Origin: Staphylococcus americanisciuri
GTDB lineage: Bacteria > Bacillota > Bacilli > Staphylococcales > Staphylococcaceae
Direction of reading: 5' to 3'
NCBI RefSeq assembly: GCF_024814435.1
Contig: NZ_JANUXY010000006.1
Location: forward strand, 62,001 to 126,000
DNA: 64,000 nucleotides
In this document: in pieces, positions 1-7,680 of the stretch
Numbering within the stretch: position 1 is the first letter of the stretch
Layout: each line of letters opens with the position of its first letter
Notes under the pieces: model-generated
Told to the model about the DNA's origin: nothing
Database searches by the model: none
Seen by the model: only the letters and a program-made list of their open reading frames with translations
Position numbers and translations under genes: made by a program

Positions 1-1031
1 TAACCAGCACCCCATGCAAGGTAGTCTGTTGGTTGTGTTTCAACAATGCGATTTCCGTCAATAAAGCCATGTACGAATGCACTATTGTAATTACGTTTCA
101 TGTAAGCAATTTCACCGTCTATTGTTGATGAGTCGTTCGCTGTATCATGAATCACAATGCCTTCAGGTTTTCCTACACCATTGCGGTATGCGTAACGCGG
201 AATGTGGCTTGAATAATCTTCTTCATATCTAGGTACTGTGAAATTTTTATTACGAATGTATGTGTTGATAGAAGAATTAACTGCTGGTTTATAAGTTACC
301 GCTGTTGCTTGTCGTGGTGTAAATGCTGAACGGAAAGCTGTTGCAGTTGTTGCAGGTCCGCCTTTACCACCTATACGAGGAGGTGTTGGACCGTCGGGGT
401 TTGTATTAGCTGTTTCAGTTGTAGTATTTGTAGCGCCTTGTTCTGCTACATAATTTGTTGTAGCTGGGACATCAGCTGTTACAATGTCTGCTGTTTCTTC
501 AGGTGTATTTGTTGCAGCTGCATCAACTGGTTGTGTCGATGCAACAGTTGTTTCTGGGCTAGTCATTGTTGCGTTCATTTCTGATTGGACTGCCGTATTA
601 GTTTCAGCTTCAGCATGCAAATCAATATCCGCTTCGTCAATAGGTGCTTCTTCTGCACTTAATGGTGCTTCAGTTGCTTGCGCTAATGTTTCAGCATTTT
701 CTTCAGATGTTGTACTACTTGTTACAGGCGGTGTTGTTTCTTCAGATGTCACCTGTTCAATGTTATTAGCAGTTGTTACATTTGAATTATCGATTTGAAT
801 TTGAGATGGATCTTGGTATGTTTGTGTACCAGCAATTTGCGTATCGTTCTCAGTCGTCTGTTGTTTTGCAACTTCCCCTTGTTGCTTTGTAACTTGGTCG
901 TTCAATACATTAACTGGTTCTTTTTGTGCGTTTGCATTTTCAGCAGCGTCAACTTGGTGCGCTGTAAATGCTGTACCAGCAATCGTTAATGCAAGCATAG
1001 ATGATGTCTTATACCCAAATTTTTTAACCAT
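1..1031 (-). CDS. atl: Bifunctional autolysin Atl, N-terminal part (cut by window edge)
   Basis: Major peptidoglycan hydrolase; in staphylococci Atl is secreted and cleaved into an amidase and a glucosaminidase that act at the septum for daughter-cell separation. Only about 343 residues from the N-terminus are present. The start ATG is at 1029-1031, preceded by AAAGGAG at 1039-1045. Residues 1-30 form a signal peptide (positive MVKKFGYK, hydrophobic core, AHQVDA cleavage region). A Thr/Glu/Ala-rich low-complexity propeptide of about 230 residues follows. The last 80 residues match the start of the amidase_2 domain, with the motifs GKPEGIVIHDTAND and PTDYLAWG; the His of VIHDTAND is a zinc ligand in the family. 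The rest of the amidase, the repeats and the glucosaminidase lie outside the window. Confidence 0.93.
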   Translation of the reverse strand, partial: MVKKFGYKTSSMLALTIAGTAFTAHQVDAAENANAQKEPVNVLNDQVTKQQGEVAKQQTTENDTQIAGTQTYQDPSQIQIDNSNVTTANNIEQVTSEETTPPVTSSTTSEENAETLAQATEAPLSAEEAPIDEADIDLHAEAETNTAVQSEMNATMTSPETTVASTQPVDAAATNTPEETADIVTADVPATTNYVAEQGATNTTTETANTNPDGPTPPRIGGKGGPATTATAFRSAFTPRQATAVTYKPAVNSSINTYIRNKNFTVPRYEEDYSSHIPRYAYRNGVGKPEGIVIHDTANDSSTIDGEIAYMKRNYNSAFVHGFIDGNRIVETQPTDYLAWGAG

Positions 1032-1209
1032 TTCATTTCTCCTTTGAATTTGTGAGTCTCTAATATATAAGATGATTGTCTATATTATATGACTTTAAAC
1101 ACATAAATTGGTTTTTTTAATTAGATTGTAATTTAACTTTAATATTCTTAGATGTAATAATAATGAAAGTGACATGAATGTTTTCATCTGTTATGTGCTC
1201 AAAGGTATA

Positions 1210-1650
1210 TTAGAGTTGCTCAGTGTCTGTAATATATTTTTCCATATGGCGGTGAGGGATTCCAGCATCCATAAAAACTTGTCCATATGCTTGATAACCT
1301 AACGATTCATAAAAAGGAATAGCATGTGTTTGAGCGCCTAGCTTAAAATGGCGATATCCATGTTTGATTGCCATTTGTTCGATTGCAACGATGACTTTTT
1401 TTCCCATGCCTTTACCACGATATGCTTTCATTACAGCAACACGCTCAATTTTTGCGGTGTCATCTATCCCGCGGTATCGTGCAGTTGCGATGGGTTGTCC
1501 TTCTTCATCATAGCCAATGATATAGTGTGCAGTGTGCTCATATTCATCGAGTTCTTCTTCTCGTGAAACGCCTTGTTCTTCAATAAAAACAGTTTCTCTA
1601 ATGAGCAGGACATCTTGGTATTCTTGCGCTGTCTTGACTTCTTTAAACAA
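1210..1650 (-). CDS. GNAT family N-acetyltransferase
   Basis: Putative acetyl-CoA-dependent N-acetyltransferase of the small YjcF-like group; substrate unknown. It is 146 residues long from the chosen TTG start at 1648-1650, which has AAAGGGTG about 7 bases upstream and gives the N-terminus MFKEVKTAQ, as in the S. aureus homologue at the same locus. An ATG at 1681-1683 would add 11 residues but has no clear ribosome site. The GNAT core is visible: ATARYRG (beta strand), then IERVAVMKAYRGKGMGKKV, where the R-G-K-G-M-G loop binds the CoA pyrophosphate, and the C-terminal HAIPFYESLGY motif. It lies between atl and the DUF2538 gene, all on the minus strand. The family assignment is firm, the substrate is open. 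Confidence 0.88.
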   Translation of the reverse strand: MFKEVKTAQEYQDVLLIRETVFIEEQGVSREEELDEYEHTAHYIIGYDEEGQPIATARYRGIDDTAKIERVAVMKAYRGKGMGKKVIVAIEQMAIKHGYRHFKLGAQTHAIPFYESLGYQAYGQVFMDAGIPHRHMEKYITDTEQL

Positions 1651-1731
1651 ATTAACACACCCTTTTTCATGGAATGTTTTCATACTATAGAATTTTTTCT
1701 TATGTTGCAATATTAAAAAGAGAAAAAACAA

Positions 1732-1783
1732 AAAGCGAGATAGAAATCACAACATTAAGTTGGGAATTTTCCTATCTCGCTTT
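1732..1783 (-). terminator. Intrinsic terminator after the DUF2538 gene
   Basis: The arms AAAGCGAGATAG (1732-1743) and CTATCTCGCTTT (1772-1783) are perfect 12-base complements. On the minus strand the hairpin is followed by a T-rich run (TTTTTGTTTTTT), so it ends the lcpB-DUF2538 transcript before the acetyltransferase gene. Confidence 0.8.
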
Positions 1784-1789
1784 CACTTT

Positions 1790-2272
1790 TCAGTATTGAT
1801 ATTCTTGTGCGTTAAGTCTTACTAATGCTGTATATTGCCAGAAAATACGCATCTGTACAAGGTTCCAGTTGTTCAAGCCCATCGTGTAACCAGATGGCTT
1901 GAAAACTTGTACATCGGTTACTTCCAGTGCGGCCGCCACAAGATATTGTATTGGGACACTCAAGTTAGTCATTTCAGGCGTTAAGCCTTGCTCGTTATAA
2001 ACCCACGAGAATGGAAGTGGGGCATTGAACACGTCGATTGCATCGAAAATCTCAGGCAGTGCAACAATATAGCATGCCCCGTTGATGATTGGGTTTGTTT
2101 CGCTATCGCTGTAATAAAGTAGCAAAGCTTCGTAATTTTCACGATGTGCATGATTGACAAAAAATAACTCATTACGAAAATGTGCCCAGTCTTTGCCATG
2201 AATAATTTGTTGTTCTAACATATTGAACATGCTATTGATTTGATTAATTTTTTCATGTGTATGGCGTGACAT
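1790..2272 (-). CDS. DUF2538 family protein
   Basis: Conserved staphylococcal protein of unknown function, 160 residues, soluble, with no signal peptide or membrane segment. It matches DUF2538 proteins along its whole length (start MSRHTHEKINQINSMFNMLE; core HRENYEALLLYY; FKPSGYTMGLNNWN near the C-terminus). The start ATG at 2270-2272 has TAGGAGG just upstream. It begins only 18 bases after the stop of the LCP gene, so the two are probably co-transcribed, and the strong hairpin at 1732-1783 ends the unit. The link to a wall-polymer ligase gene suggests an envelope-related role, but that is only inference. Confidence 0.88.
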   Translation of the reverse strand: MSRHTHEKINQINSMFNMLEQQIIHGKDWAHFRNELFFVNHAHRENYEALLLYYSDSETNPIINGACYIVALPEIFDAIDVFNAPLPFSWVYNEQGLTPEMTNLSVPIQYLVAAALEVTDVQVFKPSGYTMGLNNWNLVQMRIFWQYTALVRLNAQEYQY

Positions 2273-2290
2273 GCTTAGCCTCCTATCAAC

Positions 2291-3454
2291 TTAAAAATAT
2301 GTGTTTGGGTCATACTGTTCTTCGTCCGTACTGTCAGAGTAAGGGGTTTGATCGGTTGAATTATAGTCTGATGATTGATAACTATCATCTGTTGTTTCCT
2401 CATCATCGGTACGAAAAGCTTCATCTATAAGTGAAGTATCGATTTCAGCAAGTGGTGGTATACCGCCATATTGCATCAAGACGCGATGTATTAAGAAATC
2501 ATCTTCGTCTAATGATGTTAATCCTAAATCTTTTCTTAATAAATTACCAGTCTTAATCAAATCACTTTCTTCAGGATTGATATAGTAGATATCATTGATT
2601 AGTTCATTCTCACCTTGCAATTGTGAAGATTTAATTGTTGCATCACCAGTTAGGTAAGTTGCGGCAAGAGAGCGGATTTCATCATATGATAAGTTATGTT
2701 TGGAGTTTTTACCTACAATTTCAATGATGTCATCTAATTTATGTAGTGATTTGGTGTCTTGTGCTTTTTGAAATAGAATCTTTAAGACTTCCATTTGACG
2801 TTCGCCACGTTTTAAGTCAGAATCTTGTTTTCTTGTTCGCGTAATTGCAAGTGCTTGATCCCCATTGAGCACTTGTTTGCCTTTTTTGATTTTTATACGT
2901 CCTTCATCTGTTGTATTCGGTTCATCAATATCATACGGTACATTGTATTCGATGCCGTCCAATTCATCGACTGTTTTTACAAAAGCTTCCATATTAATAC
3001 GAATGTAGTAGTCAACAGGCACATTAAGCGTTGACTCCACAGCTTCCATTGTTGCTTCAGGGCCTCCATATGCATGTGCGTGTGTGATTTTATCATAATA
3101 ACCGACCTCTGGTATATAACTAAGTGTGTCCCTTGGAATGCTGAGTAAGCGTATTTTTTTGGTGTCTGGATTCAATGTTGACAAAATGATTGCGTCTGTC
3201 CGTGATTGCTCGGTACTTTGACCATTTTCACGTCGAGAGCTACTATCATCAATACCAAGAAATAAAATGGAAACAGGGTCGGATGAGGCATTGACGCCAG
3301 ACGTTCTTAACTTTGATTGGCGTGCATCAGATTCAGAGTAAGAATTACTAAAAGCCCCTTTAGACGAATGAAATATCATATAACCAAAAATTGTAGGAAC
3401 AATCACGAGCATTAACGCTAACAAGATTAATAAAGTTTTGAGTCCTCGGTTCAT
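2291..3454 (-). CDS. lcpB: LytR-CpsA-Psr (LCP) family wall-polymer ligase, LcpB-like
   Basis: LCP enzymes move wall teichoic acid or other anionic polymers from undecaprenyl carriers to peptidoglycan on the outer face of the membrane. The protein has 387 residues from the ATG at 3452-3454; an in-frame ATG two codons upstream lies too close to the AGGAG site, and the chosen one sits 8 bases away. Residues about 5-28 form one membrane anchor. The LCP domain follows, with RTDAI, SIPRDT, a DKITHAHAYGG segment and DSDLKRGERQ, where the conserved Arg residues bind the lipid pyrophosphate. The C-terminal 40 residues are a Ser/Thr/Asp-rich tail. The gene occupies the place of S. aureus SA0908 (lcpB). 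The family is certain; the paralogue name rests on synteny. Confidence 0.9.
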   Translation of the reverse strand: MNRGLKTLLILLALMLVIVPTIFGYMIFHSSKGAFSNSYSESDARQSKLRTSGVNASSDPVSILFLGIDDSSSRRENGQSTEQSRTDAIILSTLNPDTKKIRLLSIPRDTLSYIPEVGYYDKITHAHAYGGPEATMEAVESTLNVPVDYYIRINMEAFVKTVDELDGIEYNVPYDIDEPNTTDEGRIKIKKGKQVLNGDQALAITRTRKQDSDLKRGERQMEVLKILFQKAQDTKSLHKLDDIIEIVGKNSKHNLSYDEIRSLAATYLTGDATIKSSQLQGENELINDIYYINPEESDLIKTGNLLRKDLGLTSLDEDDFLIHRVLMQYGGIPPLAEIDTSLIDEAFRTDDEETTDDSYQSSDYNSTDQTPYSDSTDEEQYDPNTYF

Positions 3455-3617
3455 CGGCATTGCTCCTAAAATAATGTACTTAAAAATCATATTTTATTGT
3501 AATCCATATTGTAGATGAGTTTCAATTATTTAAAATCAATTCCAACATTTTAAATAAAGTGTGGTGTGAATATAAAGATATAGGCTCATACTTTAGACTG
3601 ATATTAAAAAAAATAGG

Positions 3618-3641
3618 CGTTAATTTTTGAAAAGGGGGTAT
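3618..3641 (+). promoter_or_regulatory. SigB-like promoter before the PepSY lipoprotein gene
   Basis: CGTTAA at 3618-3623 and GGGTAT at 3636-3641 are separated by 12 bases and resemble the sigma-B consensus (GTTTAA, 12-15 bases, GGGTAT). The -10 element is exact; the -35 element is imperfect. The next gene starts about 40 bases downstream. Prediction from sequence only. Confidence 0.45.
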
Positions 3642-3679
3642 AACTTTAGCAAATAGAGAAAATTTGGAGGCAATTAATT

Positions 3680-4315
3680 ATGAAATTTAAGATTTTAACT
3701 TTATTACTTTCGGCAGGTATTGTTTTAGCGGCATGTGGTAACGACGATGATAACCAAAGCGACAATCAACAAGCGAACAATCAGTCATCATCACAAACTA
3801 CAACGAAGAGCGATAATAACACAAATCAAGATGATACGAATACGAGTGATAATCAATCAAGTACTCAACAATCGACTAAGACAACTGTTGATTTGAATGA
3901 GATCAAAACACAGCCTGAAGAAGCAATTAAAACCGCACAACAATCATTTGATGGTCAAGTGAAAAAGATTGAATATAAACAAGACAATGGTCAATGGATC
4001 TATAAAATTGATCTTGTGAATGGTAACAATGAAGCAGAAGTGAAAGTATCAGATCAAGATAATAAAGTATTGGCATCTGAAGAAGAAGTAGAAAGTGACA
4101 ATCAAACACAAAAAGTAATTGATTTAGACAATGTTGTTTCTTACAAAGAAGCTGTAGAAACGGCTCAAAAAGAGATGAATGGTGATTTAAAACAATGGAA
4201 ATTAAATCATGATAACGGCAAACTTGTCTATGAAGTGGAATTAATGGATCAAAACAAAGATACTGAAATAATTGTTGACGCTAAAACAGGTAAAGTGATG
4301 GGAACAGATCAATAA
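3680..4315 (+). CDS. PepSY-domain lipoprotein
   Basis: Predicted surface lipoprotein of 211 residues. The signal peptide ends in the lipobox LAAC with Cys19. An Asn/Gln/Ser/Thr/Asp-rich linker (residues 20-75) is followed by two PepSY-like repeats, about residues 75-138 and 150-210. Each begins with a TAQ segment after an acidic helix (EAIKTAQQSFDG and EAVETAQKEMNG) and contains a WIYKIDLVNG or LVYEVELMDQ strand. PepSY domains are often thought to inhibit or modulate secreted proteases; the target here is unknown. GGAGG precedes the ATG. A SigB-like promoter lies upstream and a terminator downstream, so it is probably monocistronic. As I recall, S. aureus has fmtA near this place, so this gene is part of a variable segment. 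Confidence 0.85.
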   Translation: MKFKILTLLLSAGIVLAACGNDDDNQSDNQQANNQSSSQTTTKSDNNTNQDDTNTSDNQSSTQQSTKTTVDLNEIKTQPEEAIKTAQQSFDGQVKKIEYKQDNGQWIYKIDLVNGNNEAEVKVSDQDNKVLASEEEVESDNQTQKVIDLDNVVSYKEAVETAQKEMNGDLKQWKLNHDNGKLVYEVELMDQNKDTEIIVDAKTGKVMGTDQ

Positions 4316-4334
4316 TTGGTTCGTGATATATTAA

Positions 4335-4366
4335 GGTGGGACGGTATGAAGCTGTTCCGCCTTTTT
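4335..4366 (+). terminator. Intrinsic terminator after the PepSY lipoprotein gene
   Basis: GGTGGGACGGT (4335-4345) pairs with GCTGTTCCGCC (4351-4361) through several G-U wobbles and is followed by TTTTT. The same type of stem ends the pyc gene at 60859-60893. Confidence 0.75.
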
Positions 4367-4386
4367 AGTTTTTATAGCACAAAAAA

Positions 4387-4437
4387 GGGGGAGCAAGACA
4401 GGAACCTTTTTAGAAAATGAGATTCCTGTTTCACTCC
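4387..4437 (-). terminator. Intrinsic terminator after hmp
   Basis: On the minus strand, GGGGAGTGAAACAGGAATC pairs with a 3' arm beginning GGTTCCTGTC and ending GCTCCCCC, then TTTTTT. It belongs to the staphylococcal class of imperfect GGGACA-type palindromes found between genes. Confidence 0.75.
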
Positions 4438-4461
4438 CCAGTCTAATTGAGTAAACAATAA

Positions 4462-5607
4462 TTAGACTGCAACGCTTAGACGCGGTACGAATGTTTCGAA
4501 GTGAATGCGGTTTTCGTCGACACCAAGTTGAGATAATTCTTGAATCATTGATTGTAAGAATGGTGTTCCACCACAAATATATACTTCTGTGTTGTCAGCT
4601 AAGTAGTCTTTTAACTCTTCAGCTTTGAGGTAGCCTTCTTGATCACGTAAGTGCGTGTGCAATGTTGCGTCTGTTGTTTCTGCAGTGATTTTATCAAGCT
4701 CGGCTTTAAAGGCAATGTCTTTTTCTGTTGCAGCAACATTAATAAATTTAACATTTGAACCGGCTTGTGCTGCATGACGATACATAGAGACTAAAGGTGT
4801 TACACCAACGCCAGAACCTAAGAATAATTGTGGTTTTTCTGGATTGTATACTTGGAATCCACCAACTGGCGCTGATAAGTTAATCATATCGCCTTCTTTA
4901 AATTCATCGTGCAAGATTGTTGAAACTTCACCTTTATGACTTTCACTTGCTTCGCGGCGTACACCGAATGTGATGAAATCTTTACCACCGTCAACGATTG
5001 AGTAGTGACGTTTTGCACGGTATGGTAATTTGTCGCTTTCTACATCTACTGTAATGTATTGACCTGGTACGAACTGGCTTAAATCTTGGTCATCTGATAC
5101 AACAGTGAATGCTTTGATGTTGTGTGTCACTTCTTCAATTTTATCAATTTTGAAAGGTTTGAATCCTTCCCAAGCCATACCAGCATAGATTTCTTTTTCA
5201 ATAGAGATGAATGCATCTGCAATAACACCGTATGCTTTTGCCCAAGCTTTAATGATTGGGTGATTTTCATCTATACCGACAACGTCTTGAATAGCAGCTA
5301 ATAAGTTTTCACCAACGATAGGGTAATGTTCTTCACGTACATCTAATGCACAGTGTTTGTACCCGATTTCTTTAACAATAGGTACGATAGGTGTGAAGTC
5401 TTCAATGTTCATCGCTGCAGCTAATACCGATTGGGCTAATGCAGTGGATTGAAAACCTTTTTTCTGATTTGTTTGATTGAACATATTGCGTAATTCAGGG
5501 TGTTGCATGAACATTCTATTGTAAAATCGTGATGTGATTTCTGTTCCTTTTTCTTTTAGTACGGGAACTGTCTCCAAAATAATCCCTTTTTCTTCTTGTG
5601 TTAACAC
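4462..5607 (-). CDS. hmp: Flavohemoprotein (nitric oxide dioxygenase)
   Basis: Cytoplasmic enzyme that turns NO plus O2 into nitrate with NAD(P)H, protecting respiration from nitrosative stress. It has 381 residues from the GTG at 5605-5607, which lies 9 bases from AAGGAG; the GTG at 5616 abuts that site and is unlikely. The globin domain (1-145) has the distal Tyr29 in RFYNRMF, the proximal haem ligand His85 in YKHCAL, and EEHYPIVGENLL. The FAD domain (about 150-255) has RHYSI (200-204) in place of the usual RQYSL, a mild variant. The NAD domain has GSGVGVTPL (264-272) and CGGTPFLQSM near the end. It is transcribed alone. S. aureus carries hmp elsewhere as far as I recall, so its place next to qox is notable. 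Confidence 0.95.
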   Translation of the reverse strand: MLTQEEKGIILETVPVLKEKGTEITSRFYNRMFMQHPELRNMFNQTNQKKGFQSTALAQSVLAAAMNIEDFTPIVPIVKEIGYKHCALDVREEHYPIVGENLLAAIQDVVGIDENHPIIKAWAKAYGVIADAFISIEKEIYAGMAWEGFKPFKIDKIEEVTHNIKAFTVVSDDQDLSQFVPGQYITVDVESDKLPYRAKRHYSIVDGGKDFITFGVRREASESHKGEVSTILHDEFKEGDMINLSAPVGGFQVYNPEKPQLFLGSGVGVTPLVSMYRHAAQAGSNVKFINVAATEKDIAFKAELDKITAETTDATLHTHLRDQEGYLKAEELKDYLADNTEVYICGGTPFLQSMIQELSQLGVDENRIHFETFVPRLSVAV

Positions 5608-5804
5608 AACAATCACTCCTTAAAGGTATTTACTCTATATTATTCACTTATTCATGATATAAGCAAACTATAGCATGTTGTATCATGACAAGTGAGATAA
5701 CAAGCACAAAAATAAAATAGATATAAGTCCATAGTATGATTCCAACTAAAGCAAAAAAATGTATAATAAGTATGACAGTACATTCAGAATGGAGGACCAC
5801 ACAT

Positions 5805-6134
5805 ATGAATAAATTGCTTCAATCGTTATCAGCTATTGGTGTCTCGGCAACTTTGGTTTCGCCAAACCTCAGTGTGGAAGCAACATCCAATACAGTGCCA
5901 TCTATTAAAGGAACAGAAGACGCTATTGTTGAAGTGGGCAAAACCTATAACCCATTGGCTGGTGTTACTGCATATGACAAAGAAGACGGCGATTTGACAG
6001 ATAAAATAAAGGTCAATGGTCATTTTGATACGTCTAAAAAAGGTACATATCAACTGGAATACCAAGTGATTGACTCTGATGGTGCCATCGAAACATCTTC
6101 ACGTGTCATCAAAGTGGTTGATGCACCAAAATAA
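5805..6134 (+). CDS. Small exported DUF5011 (Ig-like) protein
   Basis: Exported protein of 109 residues. The start ATG at 5805 follows TGGAGG; longer in-frame starts lack a ribosome site. Residues 1-26 look like a signal peptide (MNKLLQSLSAIGVSATL, then a SVEA cleavage region). The remainder is one DUF5011 bacterial Ig-like domain, with DAIVEVGKTYNPLAGVTAYD, EDGDLT and GTYQLEYQVIDSDG, of the kind found in wall-anchored adhesins and glycosidases. There is no LPXTG motif or lipobox, so it is either released or held non-covalently. S. aureus has a similar gene beside qoxA. Function unknown. Confidence 0.82.
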   Translation: MNKLLQSLSAIGVSATLVSPNLSVEATSNTVPSIKGTEDAIVEVGKTYNPLAGVTAYDKEDGDLTDKIKVNGHFDTSKKGTYQLEYQVIDSDGAIETSSRVIKVVDAPK

Positions 6135-6145
6135 TGTAAGTTCTC

Positions 6146-6199
6146 AAGACTGATGCGTAGGCGATTAGATAATCTGCATGCGACAATCAGTCTTTTTTT
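6146..6199 (+). terminator. Intrinsic terminator after the DUF5011 gene
   Basis: AAGACTGAT (6146-6154) pairs with ATCAGTCTT (6186-6194), with further imperfect pairing inside, and runs into seven T residues. Confidence 0.8.
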
Positions 6200-6576
6200 G
6201 TGATAACTTTATCTTTTTATCTACTATATTATTTTACAAGCTCATAACATGTATCTCTATTAGCAAATTCCCTATATCTATTTATCATCCTCCCTGTTTT
6301 ATTGATAATTATTTTCAATTGTAGAAAATTACGGAAACGTTTCCATCGCATACTACGCTTAAGATTTTCGTAAGTTTGCTATGATTCATCTGTTCTGATG
6401 GATTTCACAAAATGTACACATATTTTTTAAGTGTTGTTAAACCCGTGCCACGCCTTGAATTGCAACATTTTTGTCAAATTTTATTTATTAAAATAACAAA
6501 AACCCTCTTGTAAATATTACATATTATTTTAAAATTAGTGTAAGCCCTACATTTGTAGTATTAGGAGGTTAAAAAA
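6200..6576 (+). promoter_or_regulatory. qoxABCD leader with Fur-box-like and cre-like sites
   Basis: About 380 non-coding bases before qoxA. TGATAATTATTTTCA at 6303-6317 differs from a perfect Fur-type palindrome (TGATAATTATTATCA) at one position. GGAAACGTTTCC at 6333-6344 is a perfect 12-base palindrome and resembles a CcpA cre site, although the flanking TG of the cre consensus is CG here. No ORF with a plausible ribosome site was seen. AGGAGG precedes the qoxA GTG. Iron and carbon control of the oxidase is inferred, not shown. Confidence 0.5.
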
Positions 6577-7680
6577 GTGTCAAATTTAAAGTCTTTGCTT
6601 CTAGCGTTTTGCAGTCTATTTTTACTTGCAGGCTGCTCTAATGTGGAAGTCTTAAACCCAAAAGGGCCAATGGCAAGTGATTTGAGATTTTTGATTATCT
6701 ACTCAATTATCTTCATGGTTGGCATTATTGCGGTTGTGTCAATACTTTTTGCTATTTTCACTTGGAAATATCGTTATACGAAAACAACTGAATCTGGTAA
6801 AGTACATCACAATCCAATTCTTGAAACAGTTTGGTTTATCGTTCCTGTGCTCATCTTGATTGCATTAATGATTCCGACTGTTAAATCACTCTACAAATTT
6901 GAAGAGCCACCTAAGGCTGAAGATGACCCAATTGTTATCTATGCAGTGAGTGGTGGTTATAAATGGTTCTTCGCTTATCCTGAAGAAAAAATTGAAACGG
7001 TGAACCATTTAACAATTCCAACAAACCGTCCAATTACGTTCAAGCTACAAGCTATGGACACAATGACAAGTTTTTGGATTCCTCAACTTGGCGGTCAAAA
7101 ATATGCGATGACTGCTATGACGATGGAGTGGACTTTACAAGCTGATAAGGAAGGAACATATCGTGGACGTAACTCTAACTTCAACGGTGAAGGGTTCTGG
7201 CGCCATACTTTCCAAGTTCATGCTGTAAGTCAAGAAAAGTACGATGAATGGGTGAAAAAAGCGCAATCACAGAAAGTACTTGATCAAGATACTTTCGACA
7301 AACAACTTTTACCTATCACGGAAAACAAAGCGTTAACATTCAGTGGTACGCATATGGCATTCGTAGATCCGGCTGCTGATCCGCAGTACTTATTCTATGC
7401 CTACAAACGCTTCAACTTTGTTCAAAAGGATATGAATTTCAATGATGATCCAGCAGAAGGCGTTTTAAGCGAACCAAACAAACCAGCACGTAAAGTGACG
7501 GTTACGAATGAAAACTACGCACGTCATGGTATGCAACCTGCTATCCTGAAAAATAATGAACCGTATAATAACGAGTTCAAGAAGGAAGAGGAACATACAA
7601 TGAACGAAATGGAATCAATGCATGAAGGTGCCAAAAATGCTAAGGCACACAAAGATCACAAAAGTGGAGGTGGACATTAA
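6577..7680 (+). CDS. qoxA: Cytochrome aa3 quinol oxidase subunit II
   Basis: Subunit II of the main aerobic menaquinol oxidase, membrane-anchored with an extracellular cupredoxin fold. It has 367 residues, starting at a GTG 7 bases after AGGAGG. The lipobox LLAGC gives lipidated Cys20. Two membrane helices follow (about 38-62 and 84-105), and then the periplasm-like domain. As in quinol oxidases, the CuA-binding Cys/His set of cytochrome c oxidases is absent. The C-terminal 60 residues are charged and rich in Glu, Lys and His. It is the first gene of qoxABCD; the stop codon overlaps the qoxB ATG by one base. Confidence 0.97.
   Translation: MSNLKSLLLAFCSLFLLAGCSNVEVLNPKGPMASDLRFLIIYSIIFMVGIIAVVSILFAIFTWKYRYTKTTESGKVHHNPILETVWFIVPVLILIALMIPTVKSLYKFEEPPKAEDDPIVIYAVSGGYKWFFAYPEEKIETVNHLTIPTNRPITFKLQAMDTMTSFWIPQLGGQKYAMTAMTMEWTLQADKEGTYRGRNSNFNGEGFWRHTFQVHAVSQEKYDEWVKKAQSQKVLDQDTFDKQLLPITENKALTFSGTHMAFVDPAADPQYLFYAYKRFNFVQKDMNFNDDPAEGVLSEPNKPARKVTVTNENYARHGMQPAILKNNEPYNNEFKKEEEHTMNEMESMHEGAKNAKAHKDHKSGGGH

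Noticed and set aside
484-989. Plus-strand ORFs of 104 and 64 codons opposite atl
   Set aside because: They are antisense shadows of the repetitive Thr/Ala-rich atl propeptide; composition (Ser/Val/Ala runs) reflects that.
5596-5609. TTGTGTTAACACAA, perfect palindrome with Rex-like half sites over the hmp start codon
   Set aside because: Rex sites have TTGTG and CACAA separated by 8 bases; here only 4 separate them, and the sequence lies within codons and the ribosome-binding region. Probably chance.
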